The notes under the pieces: model-generated
Told to the model about the DNA's origin: nothing
The model's database searches: none
What the model saw: only the letters and a program-made list of their open reading frames with translations
In this document: piece after piece, positions 7,475 to 15,452 of the stretch
How positions within the stretch are numbered: the stretch's first letter is position 1
Layout: every line of letters starts with the position of its first letter
Position numbers and translations under genes: made by a program
NCBI RefSeq assembly: GCF_002980525.1
Contig: NZ_PVBQ01000010.1
Coordinates: 1-64,000, forward strand
Source: Sphingobacterium haloxyli
GTDB taxonomy: Bacteria > Bacteroidota > Bacteroidia > Sphingobacteriales > Sphingobacteriaceae
Length of the DNA: 64,000 nucleotides
Reading direction: 5' to 3'

Positions 7475-7931
7475 ATGTATCACCCAAGACTATATGGCGA
7501 ATTTTACGAAATGGGCCTAAAGTATGGCAAACTGCTATATGAAAAAGCAAATTTCGTCATTCCACTGATTAGTAAACAAAAAATGGATTTTGGACTTGAA
7601 TCGTATCGAGAACTAAAATCATTCTTTCCTGAAGTTATTGAAGAGATTGAAGGCTTCGCAAAGGGAATTCAAGACAAACCTGAAAAGTTAGGTGCATTTT
7701 TATTGAGTCTTGGGGTTTTAGTACATTAACAAAATGGATTTGCAGAAAGCCAAAGAGATTTTATCTGACAAGTGTGTCTGCCTTGATTTGCGAAAAGAAA
7801 GATTCGGTACAATCTGGTCGGTAGTGGCAAATTTAAACGAGCTAAACATTGAACGAGCAGAGACCAGACCAACAACAAAAAATTATAAGCCGGAAACCAG
7901 ACTTAATTGGTGGCTGAAAAAGCATTATTGA
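7475..7931 (+). pseudogene. Decayed C45-type acyltransferase/hydrolase gene with internal deletion
   Basis: Two short frames together look like the two ends of one gene. The first, 7475-7729, gives 84 residues starting MYHPRLYGEFYEMGLKYGKL and ending in an early stop. This resembles the N-terminus of the C45 family (acyl-CoA:6-aminopenicillanate acyltransferase-like Ntn hydrolases). The second, 7734-7931 in another frame, carries GTIWSVVANLNELNIERAE and ends YKPETRLNWWLKKHY, like the C-terminus of the same family. Intact members have about 330 residues, so roughly the middle 180 are gone, including the self-processing nucleophile Cys. The product should be inactive. The C-terminal match is from memory and is the weaker part. 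Confidence 0.55.
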
Positions 7932-7937
7932 ATTTAT

Positions 7938-7955
7938 AATGACGGAGCTTTAATC
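7938..7955. repeat. 18-base repeat, copy 2
   Basis: Identical to 6429-6446 (AATGACGGAGCTTTAATC). It lies between the end of the C45 pseudogene and a small minus-strand frame. Confidence 0.8.
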
Positions 7956-7971
7956 CATGATTAATGCTTGG

Positions 7972-8139
7972 TTATTCACCAGCGGATCCGTCTAAAGTGC
8001 GTTTAATCTCTAAATTCAATTTGTCTATTTTGGCTGATGTGGCAGCATGTCGCTGTTTTAGATCGGCCGATCGTGTTCTAAGTTCGCGGAGAGTTTTCTC
8101 CGTCGTCCCTTTTTCGCTATTGTTGTCTTTTTTGCTCAT
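7972..8139 (-). CDS. Small coiled-coil protein, hypothetical
   Basis: A 55-residue frame read from the ATG on the complement of 8137-8139 to the TAA at 7972-7974. It starts MSKKDNNSEKGTTEKTLREL and continues with an uninterrupted charged helix (RSADLKQRHAATSAKIDKLN) before ending DGSAGE. The composition (many K, E, R, L; no Cys or Trp) is that of a real soluble coiled coil. The overlapping plus-strand frame is Ser/Arg/Phe-rich and looks like its antisense. Family and function unknown, and no Shine-Dalgarno is visible, as is usual in this phylum. Confidence 0.4.
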   Translation of the reverse strand: MSKKDNNSEKGTTEKTLRELRTRSADLKQRHAATSAKIDKLNLEIKRTLDGSAGE

Positions 8140-8275
8140 CGCAAATCATTTTGAAAGTGCACCATACGAAGAAGTAACCTCGCTGTTGAAAAATCGGCTA
8201 GCTAACTAGAATACACCAGCTAAACGTGATACCTAACGCTAAGGTAAGAATAATAACTGATATTCAGTATATTAA

Positions 8276-8345
8276 TTGAAATATTTATGCCAAATACAAC
8301 ATACTTTGAAAGTATGATTCGGCGGGACCGTGAAATTGAAGGTAG
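8276..8345 (-). pseudogene. Fragment homologous to the hypothetical gene at 6452-6643
   Basis: Bases 8309-8342 match 6523-6556 at about 31 of 34 positions, and in the minus-strand frame both encode FNFTVPPNHTF. Upstream in the same frame there is a stop (complement of TAG near 8355), and downstream the sequence diverges to a stop at once, so this is a broken remnant. The overlapping longer minus-strand frames across 8220-8500 look non-coding. Confidence 0.5.
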
Positions 8346-8649
8346 CAAAAAACTAGACAGGGGAAAGGGGGGTAAAAACACGCAAAATACGTTATCGAAA
8401 AAAATAAATACCGAAAAACAACAAATCGGAATAGCGGTGAATGCCCGTGCCAAAGGCTAGAAAACGACGCCAAGACTCGCCTTGGCTTGTAACGGAGCAC
8501 CTTATACGTATAAATACGTATTACAGGTATTTCACGTAGCCCGTTGCGCGTAGCGCGTCTACTGACGCAAAACCAACCAATTTTAGCACAGCTTTTGCAT
8601 AAATATTCCCGACATAAAAATTGGTCTACCTACATACAAAACATTGATT
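8346..8649. other. Intergenic region with a palindrome
   Basis: About 300 bases without a supportable gene ahead of the sigma factor. It contains TACGTAT-AA-ATACGTA at 8505-8520, a near-perfect palindrome 130 bases before the sigma start, and a GC-rich block CGCGTAGCGCG at 8547-8557 that is also self-complementary. Either could be a regulator site; no clear -7 box was found near the gene. Confidence 0.45.
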
Positions 8650-9165
8650 ATGAGCACAATTCATTTACAGCAACAGATTGAGCAAAGCAGATCTGTTCTT
8701 ACTAAGTTTGCCAGAAAGTTCACGAAGGACCCGGATGATATCCAGGATCTGGTACAAGAAACGTTAGTTAAGTCGATCAAGTACATCGATGAGTACGACA
8801 ATAACCCTCGAATTATGTCGTGGCTTTACGTTATCATGAAGAATCTGTTTATCAATCGATACCGTCGCGGCCAGAGGCGATTGGAATATGAAAATGCACA
8901 TACGTACGATGTCCGTGCTGCAGGCTGCAATGAACCGTTCAGCCAAAATCATTCTGAAGGAAAATTTATGATGGAGGATATTGAATCGGCAATGAAAAAA
9001 TTACCAGCTGAGAGCCGTGAAATTTTTAATATGCATATCGATGGCTATAAATACAGGGAAATAGCGGAGTATTTTAATATGCCGGAAGGTACGGTTAAGA
9101 CCCGTATACACCATGCACGAAAATTTCTACAGGCACAGCTGTCTACATATAATAAGGCTAATTAG
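8650..9165 (+). CDS. ECF-type sigma-70 factor, no partner anti-sigma
   Basis: A 171-residue RNA polymerase sigma factor with region 2 and region 4 only. Region 2 spans about residues 20-80 (DPDDIQDLVQETLVKSI, then RIMSWLYVIMKNLFINRYRR). Region 4 spans about residues 110-165 (KKLPAESREIFNMHIDGYKY, then REIAEYFNMPEGTVKTRIHH). I start at the ATG at 8650; the frame also has a TTG two codons earlier. The gene stands alone, with no anti-sigma factor or outer membrane receptor next to it and its own terminator after it. It resembles the small ECF-like factors of Bacteroidota that respond to stress or envelope state. Its targets cannot be read from the window. Confidence 0.88.
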   Translation: MSTIHLQQQIEQSRSVLTKFARKFTKDPDDIQDLVQETLVKSIKYIDEYDNNPRIMSWLYVIMKNLFINRYRRGQRRLEYENAHTYDVRAAGCNEPFSQNHSEGKFMMEDIESAMKKLPAESREIFNMHIDGYKYREIAEYFNMPEGTVKTRIHHARKFLQAQLSTYNKAN

Positions 9166-9210
9166 TTACTATGACTAATTAGCATAGTACAACTAGTACT
9201 ATCATTATCG

Positions 9211-9238
9211 GTCCGCAGGTCTCACCTTGCGGACTTTT
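9211..9238 (+). terminator. Rho-independent terminator after the sigma gene
   Basis: The stem GTCCGCA / TGCGGAC (9211-9217 with 9228-9234) extends inward by GGT/ACC with one bulged T. It is followed by TTTT and lies 45 bases after the sigma stop codon. Confidence 0.75.
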
Positions 9239-9352
9239 CATTAGCAACCAAAATTGTATCTTTTTATGCACTATCCTTATATTTTTTGTTTACTTTATAC
9301 CGAAGTCTCTTTATCCATGATAAATGAGCGTTTACGACGATAATTAAAAACA

Positions 9353-10192
9353 ATGATAGCAATAGGCACATACAACACCCTTAAGGTCACCGGTCACAAT
9401 AGCAATGGTTTACGTTTATCTGATGGTGAGACAGAAATTTTACTGCCCTCGGCCGAGGTGCCTCCAGAAGTGGAGATCGATGACGACATCCGTGTGTTTG
9501 TTTTTGTCAATAAAGCAGGAGATACGGTCGCAACCACGAAACAGGCTTTAGCAGAAGTCGGTGATTTCGCCTTTCTGGATGTTGTTGCCGCTTCAGAGGC
9601 GGGTGCCTTTCTAGATCTGGGAATCGACAAGGATATTTTTGTTCCCACTAAAGAACAGCGCTGGCCCATGCGAAAGGGCGAGGCTTATGTGGTATATTTA
9701 TATTTGGATGAAGAAAACGAACGTATGCTTGCCTCTACAAAACTGCGCCGGTTTATTGAGGAGGAAGATGTAGACCTAGAAGTAGGCGACGAAGTTGATC
9801 TGCTGATCGCCGAAGAGACCGATTTGGGATTCAATGCCATCATCGACAACCGCTACATCGGTCTGCTATATCACAACGAGCTATTTGCGAACATCGCCGT
9901 TGGCGATAAGCGCAAAGGGTGGGTAAAGAACATCACGATAGCTGGCAAAGTAGACCTCAGTTTGCAGCCGCAGGGTTTCGGACATGTGCTTAACACCAAG
10001 GAAATGCTACTACGCGCCCTTATGGATGAAGGTGGTCGCATTCCCTTGGGCGACAAAAGCGACCCGGAGGAAATACATGATCGCTTTCAGATCAGCAAAA
10101 AGGCCTTCAAAAAAGCGATTGGAGGCTTGTATAAGGAGCAGCGCATCATCTTGAGCGACTATGAGATTAAACTCATAACAGATGAGTCGTAG
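9353..10192 (+). CDS. CvfB-like S1-domain RNA-binding protein
   Basis: A 279-residue cytoplasmic protein with the CvfB arrangement: three to four S1-like OB-fold repeats and a C-terminal winged helix. The first repeat holds VTGHNSNGLRLSDGETEILL. A later one holds FLDVVAASEAGAFLDLGIDK, the next ADEVDLLIAEETDLGFNAII-like strands with GLLYHNELF, and the winged helix holds DRFQISKKAFKKAIGGLYKE. In Staphylococcus CvfB affects virulence gene expression and binds RNA; the role in Bacteroidota is not known. The gene is alone, following a terminator, and is convergent with the AraC gene. Length is normal. Confidence 0.85.
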   Translation: MIAIGTYNTLKVTGHNSNGLRLSDGETEILLPSAEVPPEVEIDDDIRVFVFVNKAGDTVATTKQALAEVGDFAFLDVVAASEAGAFLDLGIDKDIFVPTKEQRWPMRKGEAYVVYLYLDEENERMLASTKLRRFIEEEDVDLEVGDEVDLLIAEETDLGFNAIIDNRYIGLLYHNELFANIAVGDKRKGWVKNITIAGKVDLSLQPQGFGHVLNTKEMLLRALMDEGGRIPLGDKSDPEEIHDRFQISKKAFKKAIGGLYKEQRIILSDYEIKLITDES

Positions 10193-10227
10193 TCCCGATA
10201 GGTGTCATAAGCGATAGCGTACATAAA

Positions 10228-11133
10228 TTAAAACAGCGTCAGGTTCTTCCGGTAATAAGAAGGACTCATATGTACATGTTTCTTAAAAGCTTTAGAAAAA
10301 TGGAAACGGTCGGAGAAACCACAATCGTGTGCGATTTCATCTAAATTTTTGTCAGAGTGATGCATCAGGTTAAGGGCATTTTCAATCCGCCTTTTTATGA
10401 TATATTGCTGAATGGTGATTCCTGTCGCCTTTTTAAAAAGTCTAGCAAATGAGTTGGGCGCCATATTTGCCATCGTCGCTAGTGCATCATTGGTGATCAT
10501 TTTATCGTAATTATTATTGACAAATGCCATCGCGGCAAAAATACGCTGGTCCATTGTCTTAAAATCAGTAAGCAAATGCTCTAGCTGCACTAAGCATAAT
10601 CCTATTAACATATTGACTTTCAAGCAATCAAAGAAATTGAACGGATGGTCTTGTATACAGGTGTGTATAATTTCTTCTATCATTCTTAGCTTTTGATCAG
10701 TCAGCTCCAAACAATACACGCCAGCACCGGCGTAGTCTAAGGGGAATCCTAACGAAAAGTGGATGAAGAGATGATCTACCTTATTCGTTGCCTTTATTTG
10801 TTCCAGCGCATCGGCTTCGGTAAACTTCCGTCCGGAGATGCTTTCATTCGTACTTCGAACATCGGTTGTATTTAAACGAGTAGAAAACGAGGTGTTAGGT
10901 GGTATAATAACCAAATTCTGTTTGTTCAGTATGATCACCCTGTTATTATGGATGATTTCTGCACCATCAATGGTGTTGTAATAAATGCGCCAAAATGGGA
11001 CAGATAAATCAAAGCACGCCCACTCTTCCAAAATCCAATATCTACAGCAGAAGAGTTTTATGTTTATTTCTCTAAATGTCTGCCTTATGGAAGAGGGGTC
11101 AATTTTAATCTCGTGAGGGACCCGTTTAATCAT
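10228..11133 (-). CDS. AraC-family transcriptional regulator
   Basis: A 301-residue regulator. The N-terminal part (about 20-190) looks like a cupin-type sensing domain with WACFDLSVPFWRIYYNTIDG and LNKQNLVIIPPNTSFSTR. The C-terminal AraC DNA-binding domain (about 200-300) has both helix-turn-helix motifs: DALATMANMAPNSFARLFKK and LDEIAHDCGFSDRFHFSKAF, ending HVHMSPSYYRKN. It is divergent from the five-gene glycan-degradation operon, so control of that operon by a sugar ligand is the natural inference. The intergenic region holds a palindrome at 11169-11181. Its 3' end meets the CvfB-like gene after 35 bases. Confidence 0.87.
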   Translation of the reverse strand: MIKRVPHEIKIDPSSIRQTFREINIKLFCCRYWILEEWACFDLSVPFWRIYYNTIDGAEIIHNNRVIILNKQNLVIIPPNTSFSTRLNTTDVRSTNESISGRKFTEADALEQIKATNKVDHLFIHFSLGFPLDYAGAGVYCLELTDQKLRMIEEIIHTCIQDHPFNFFDCLKVNMLIGLCLVQLEHLLTDFKTMDQRIFAAMAFVNNNYDKMITNDALATMANMAPNSFARLFKKATGITIQQYIIKRRIENALNLMHHSDKNLDEIAHDCGFSDRFHFSKAFKKHVHMSPSYYRKNLTLF

Positions 11134-11362
11134 GGTATGTTTATTTTGTACATAAAATGGTTTAGTTATGATACAGTATCAGTAAAATTTCTTTCGGTAC
11201 TTTACATTAACAATTTTAAACAGAAAAGATACAATTATAAAGTATTAACACATTATTTATTTTTCTTAGCAGCAATATATAAGAGGCGTAACAGTAAAGA
11301 AATCCGTTTTCACCCTCGAGTTAACTGATACTTGTTGGATGTAAACTAACTAATTGATTGAT
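11134..11362. promoter_or_regulatory. Divergent control region with palindromic operator candidate
   Basis: This 229-base spacer separates the AraC gene from the degradation operon. It contains the perfect palindrome TGATACAGTATCA at 11169-11181 and another TGATAC half-site at 11326-11331, about 30 bases before the first enzyme gene. These could be binding sites for the AraC protein; that is inference. Confidence 0.4.
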
Positions 11363-12817
11363 ATGAAATTACATTTTACGAATTTTTTTCGAGTTCTATT
11401 TGTAGTCGCTACATTTTGTTCCATAGCTACTGCGCAGCACAGACCAAACAAAACGAAAGAGCTGATCAATAGTAAAGCAAACGGCTTTAGGGGAATATGG
11501 TACATGATCCAGCCTACAGGCGACGAATACGCCTTTAAGTATAGTGGCGGGTTAGGGACTTACCCTGCTAATCATCGACCTTTCGCGGTCTATGTTGAAA
11601 AAGTAAACAGGACCTACTTCTGTTATGGTGGCACGGATGAAAACAATAGCACCTTATTGCATAACGTTTCTTTTTATGATCACCGCACCAAGAAAATAGC
11701 AAACCCTGCTACGGTTCTCGATAAAAAGACCGTGGATGCGCATGATAACCCCGTAATTGCTATTGATGCCGCGGGCTACATTTGGATATTTTCTACATCG
11801 CACGGTGTTGAGCGCCCATCTTATATCTCAAAATCGACCAAACCCTATGAAATTGATGAATTCGAACTGGTTGAGGCAACAGAGATGGTGAACGGCGAGA
11901 AGAAACCTTTTACTAATTTTTCTTATTTCCAGGTTTACTACGATGACGACAAGGGATTCATTGCGCTGTTCTCGAGATATGATACTAAACATAGACGGGT
12001 GATAGGCTACAACACGAGCAAAGACGGCCAGCACTGGGATGAATGGAAAGTGCTGGGTAATATTGAGGGCGGACATTACCAGATTAGTGCGCTATCAAAT
12101 GGCAAAATAGGTGTCGCTTTTGATTTTCACCCCGACGGTAGAGGGTTGGACTACAGGACGAACTTATATTACCTCGAGACATCCGATTGGGGTAAATCGT
12201 GGCAGACGGTGAACAAGCATACCATGGAGCTTCCTTTGACAACCCGAGACAATGCTGCGTTAGTGAAAGACTTTACGTCAGCTCAATTGAATAACTACCT
12301 ACTCGATATTGATCTCGATGAAAACGGGAACCCATTGATTTTGACAATTTCTAGTAAAGGACCGCAACCTGGACCGCGAAATGGGTCGCGCGATTGGCAT
12401 TTCTTTCATGTAGACAGCAAATCGAAAAAATGGGACAATACGATCATTACCTCTTCGGACAGTAATTATGATATGGGCTCGGTCTATGCGGAGGACAAGG
12501 GCCGCGTAAGAATCATCGGCCCGACGGAGACGGGGCCACAGGCGTATAATCCCGGCGGTGAACTAGCTATATGGATCAGCAAAGACGGAGGAAGGAATTG
12601 GAAAAAGAAAAAAGAAATAACCCAAAACAGTGCTCGAAACCACGCTTATGTCCGTAAGCCTGTTAACGCGAAAAAAGATTTTTACGGCCTATGGGCGGAC
12701 GGCGACGGGCGTAAACCATCGGAATCCAATATTTACTTTACGACGAAAGAAGGAGAGGTATTTAAACTTCCGCGTCAAGGGACAACGGAGTTTTTTGAAC
12801 CGCAAAAATGGAAGTAA
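11363..12817 (+). CDS. Secreted BNR-4 beta-propeller protein, candidate polysaccharide lyase
   Basis: A 484-residue secreted protein; I start at the ATG at 11363, giving the signal peptide KLHFTNFFRVLFVVATFCSI ending ATAQ. The body matches the BNR-4 repeat family (PF15892-type): ANGFRGIWYM near residue 40 and repeated propeller blades with SKDGQHWDEW, SDWGKSWQTV and SKDGGRNWKKK Asp-box-like turns. This fold includes the ulvan lyases of families PL24 and PL25. Two histidines 20 residues apart (His127 in DAHDNPV and His147 in STSHGVERP) fit the catalytic pair I recall for those lyases. Tyr and Arg residues follow (SYFQVYY, LFSRYD, GGHYQIS). First gene of the operon, 42 bases before the GH88 gene, which would act on lyase products. 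A non-catalytic sugar-binding role is possible. Confidence 0.72.
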   Translation: MKLHFTNFFRVLFVVATFCSIATAQHRPNKTKELINSKANGFRGIWYMIQPTGDEYAFKYSGGLGTYPANHRPFAVYVEKVNRTYFCYGGTDENNSTLLHNVSFYDHRTKKIANPATVLDKKTVDAHDNPVIAIDAAGYIWIFSTSHGVERPSYISKSTKPYEIDEFELVEATEMVNGEKKPFTNFSYFQVYYDDDKGFIALFSRYDTKHRRVIGYNTSKDGQHWDEWKVLGNIEGGHYQISALSNGKIGVAFDFHPDGRGLDYRTNLYYLETSDWGKSWQTVNKHTMELPLTTRDNAALVKDFTSAQLNNYLLDIDLDENGNPLILTISSKGPQPGPRNGSRDWHFFHVDSKSKKWDNTIITSSDSNYDMGSVYAEDKGRVRIIGPTETGPQAYNPGGELAIWISKDGGRNWKKKKEITQNSARNHAYVRKPVNAKKDFYGLWADGDGRKPSESNIYFTTKEGEVFKLPRQGTTEFFEPQKWK

Positions 12818-12859
12818 GGATATAAAGTGAACTATAACTGAATAAATATAACAGAAAAT

Positions 12860-14065
12860 ATGAACCAATCAATACGAGTATTTGCATTGCTGGTGTTTTC
12901 CGCAGCTTGTTTAGCTGCGGCACAGGCGCAGGAAAAATTAGCTGTTAATATGGTAAACGAAAAGCTGGATAACGCTGTCCAGCAAATCAAGGTGCTGGCG
13001 AAGCGCTCTTCCGAAACTATGTTACCAAAGACCTACGATAATGGCAAGAACTTTGATTCCGAGACCGGCTGGTGGACGTCAGGATTTTATCCGGGTACGT
13101 TACTTTACCTGTACGAGCATTCGGGTGATGAAGCGTTATTGGCCTTAGCAAAGCAGAAGTTGAAACTGCTGGAAAAGGAACAATTTAATACAACAACGCA
13201 CGACCTGGGTTTTATGTTGTACTGTAGTTTCGGAAACGCGATGCGTATTACCGGAGATACAGCGGCGTATAAGGAAGTCTTACTAAAAGGTGCCGAATCG
13301 CTGGCTACCCGATACAGCCCAGTAACAAAAGCTATTCGTTCGTGGGACTTTGACAACTTTCCGGTCATTATAGACAATATGATGAACTTGGAGTTCCTAA
13401 ACAGCGCTACGCGGTTGAGTGGCGATCGAAAATTTTATGATATTTCTGTAACGCATGCCAACACGACCATGAAAAACCATTATCGCAAGGATTACAGCTG
13501 TTACCATGTTGTCGATTACAACCCCGAAACGGGCGATATTATCAAGAAGAAAACCAACCAGGGCGCGTTTGATGAATCGGCATGGGCGAGAGGTCAGGCT
13601 TGGGGCTTGTATGGATACGTCATGATGTACCGCGATACGAAAGACAAGAAATACCTTTCGTTTGCTAAAAAGATTGCAAAATACATGTTAGCACATCCTA
13701 ACATGCCGGATGATCTGATTGCCTATTGGGACTACGATGCTCCCGACCTTCCAGCAGATAATAAATATGCAAAATATAAACACTACCGAGATGCCTCTAC
13801 GGCCGCAATAACCGCATCCGCCCTAATTGAAATGAGCACCATGGTGAAAGGAAAGCTTTCCAGATACTACTTGAAAACCGCGGAGACCATGTTGTACAAT
13901 CTGTCCTCCGCACCGTATACGGCTGAACTGGGTTCGAATGGTGGCTTTTTGTTGAAGCATAGTGTGGGGTCGATTCCGCACAACAGCGAAGTCGATGTTC
14001 CGCTCACCTACGCCGATTATTATTATGTAGAAGCGCTACTTCGTTATAAAAATCTCATCAAATAA
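12860..14065 (+). CDS. GH88 unsaturated glucuronyl hydrolase
   Basis: A 401-residue exported enzyme (signal peptide about residues 1-23, ending AAAQAQ) of family GH88. It removes the 4,5-unsaturated uronic acid that a polysaccharide lyase leaves at the non-reducing end of oligosaccharides, using a hydration mechanism. The (alpha/alpha)6-barrel hallmarks are present: GWWTSGFYPG at about 70, Asp115 in THDLGFM and Asp172 in IIDNMMNLEF. Those two aspartates match the catalytic pair of Bacillus UGL. Further matches are SAWARGQAWGLYGY and DASTAAITASAL. Length is usual. Four bases separate it from the next gene. It implies that the substrate carries uronic acid residues. Confidence 0.92.
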   Translation: MNQSIRVFALLVFSAACLAAAQAQEKLAVNMVNEKLDNAVQQIKVLAKRSSETMLPKTYDNGKNFDSETGWWTSGFYPGTLLYLYEHSGDEALLALAKQKLKLLEKEQFNTTTHDLGFMLYCSFGNAMRITGDTAAYKEVLLKGAESLATRYSPVTKAIRSWDFDNFPVIIDNMMNLEFLNSATRLSGDRKFYDISVTHANTTMKNHYRKDYSCYHVVDYNPETGDIIKKKTNQGAFDESAWARGQAWGLYGYVMMYRDTKDKKYLSFAKKIAKYMLAHPNMPDDLIAYWDYDAPDLPADNKYAKYKHYRDASTAAITASALIEMSTMVKGKLSRYYLKTAETMLYNLSSAPYTAELGSNGGFLLKHSVGSIPHNSEVDVPLTYADYYYVEALLRYKNLIK

Positions 14066-14069
14066 GAAA

Positions 14070-15452
14070 ATGAAGACTAACTCTTATGTCAAGATATGTT
14101 TATCAGTGTTTTTATTCACACTGTTTTCTCCACATGTGATTGCCCAAAAGTTTGATAATAACTGGGCGTCACTCGACTCCAGACCGCTACCAACGTGGTG
14201 GTCAGACGCCAAGTTCGGAATATTCATACACTGGGGGCTCTATGCGGTACCCGCCTATGCGCCCGTGGACGAGGTAGAAGGTGTTTACGAAAAATATGCT
14301 GAGCATTATCTTAAGCGTCTTATCGAAAAAAATAGTTCATTCACTGATTATCAGAAACGTAATTATGGACCAAACTCGACGTACACAGATTTCGCGCCAA
14401 TGTTTAAAGCGGAATTTTTCAACCCAGATAAATGGGCTGATTTGTTTAAAAGATCTGGCGCGGGTTACGTGGTATTGACATCAAAACACCATGACGGCTA
14501 TTGCTTATGGCCAAGTGCACACAGCAATGGTTGGAATAGCGTAGACGTAGGACCTAAACGCGATATTATAAACGATCTATCTCGCGCCGTGCGGCGTACT
14601 GGTTTACGATTTGGGTTATATTATTCACTATTAGAATGGGATAATCCGCTTTATACCGCTGACAATATGGAAAGATGGACCACGGAGCATATGATACCAC
14701 AGATGAAAGACTTAGTGAATAATTACCGCCCAGAAGTAATTTTCGCGGACGGAGAATGGGATTATACGAGTGATGAGTTAAAAAGCACAACGTTCCTGAC
14801 ATGGCTTTATAACGAATCCCCGGTAAAAAATTCCGTTGTGGTAAATGATAGATGGGGCAAAGAAACAAGAAGTAAACATGGGGGATATTATACAACAGAA
14901 TATAACCTGATCGGTGACACGCTAACGACAGGCAGGATTCTGCATCCCTGGGAAGAGAGCCGCGGGATCGGAACTTCCTATGGATATAATCAATTTGAAA
15001 CAACTGCACATTATTACTCATCCAAGCAGTTGATCGATTTATTGATTGAAAAAGTGGGAAACGGTGGTAATCTTTTGCTAAATGTCGGACCGGACGCGAA
15101 GGGGTTGATTCCCGTTGTTATGGAAGAGCGTTTGCTCGCTATCGGGGATTGGTTACGCGTAAACGGAGAGGCAATTTATGGCACGACCACATGGGAAGAG
15201 CGGCCCCTAGAGGAAGATAGTGGTGTATATTATACCCGCAAAGGTAATGATATCTACGCCATATGTACCCAATGGCCCGAGAAAGAACTGATTGTTGACG
15301 GCATTCGCAGCGCGCGCAATGTGACATTGCTAGGGACAGATTTACCCGTAAAATTCAAAATAGCAAAAAATAGGTTGCTCGTCCAATCTCCAAAAATTAA
15401 TCCAGCGAACGCGCCATGCGAACATGCTTGGGTATTTAAAATCACATATTGA
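14070..15452 (+). CDS. GH29 alpha-L-fucosidase, first copy
   Basis: A 460-residue secreted protein (signal peptide ending HVIAQ) of family GH29, which cleaves alpha-L-fucose with retention. Visible family features are KFGIFIHWGLYAVPAY at about 48-63, TSKHHDGYCLWPS at about 137-149 and GLRFGLYYSLLEW. The nucleophile is Asp227 in PEVIFADGEWDY. Then follow NDRWGKETR, YNQFETTAHYY and GNGGNLLLNVGPD. The overall order resembles the GH29-A group (broad alpha-L-fucosidases). The C-terminal about 80 residues form a small beta domain. Its TGA overlaps the ATG of the next gene (TGATG), so the two fucosidases are coupled. Confidence 0.9.
   Translation: MKTNSYVKICLSVFLFTLFSPHVIAQKFDNNWASLDSRPLPTWWSDAKFGIFIHWGLYAVPAYAPVDEVEGVYEKYAEHYLKRLIEKNSSFTDYQKRNYGPNSTYTDFAPMFKAEFFNPDKWADLFKRSGAGYVVLTSKHHDGYCLWPSAHSNGWNSVDVGPKRDIINDLSRAVRRTGLRFGLYYSLLEWDNPLYTADNMERWTTEHMIPQMKDLVNNYRPEVIFADGEWDYTSDELKSTTFLTWLYNESPVKNSVVVNDRWGKETRSKHGGYYTTEYNLIGDTLTTGRILHPWEESRGIGTSYGYNQFETTAHYYSSKQLIDLLIEKVGNGGNLLLNVGPDAKGLIPVVMEERLLAIGDWLRVNGEAIYGTTTWEERPLEEDSGVYYTRKGNDIYAICTQWPEKELIVDGIRSARNVTLLGTDLPVKFKIAKNRLLVQSPKINPANAPCEHAWVFKITY

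Noticed and set aside
7964-8209. Plus-strand frame of 81 codons
   Set aside because: Composition (Ser, Arg, Phe, Cys rich) looks like the antisense of the charged 55-residue frame at 7972-8139.
8220-8500. Two overlapping minus-strand frames of 71-77 codons
   Set aside because: Low-complexity Phe/Ser/Cys-rich translations, one frame just overlaps a gene fragment; no start signal.
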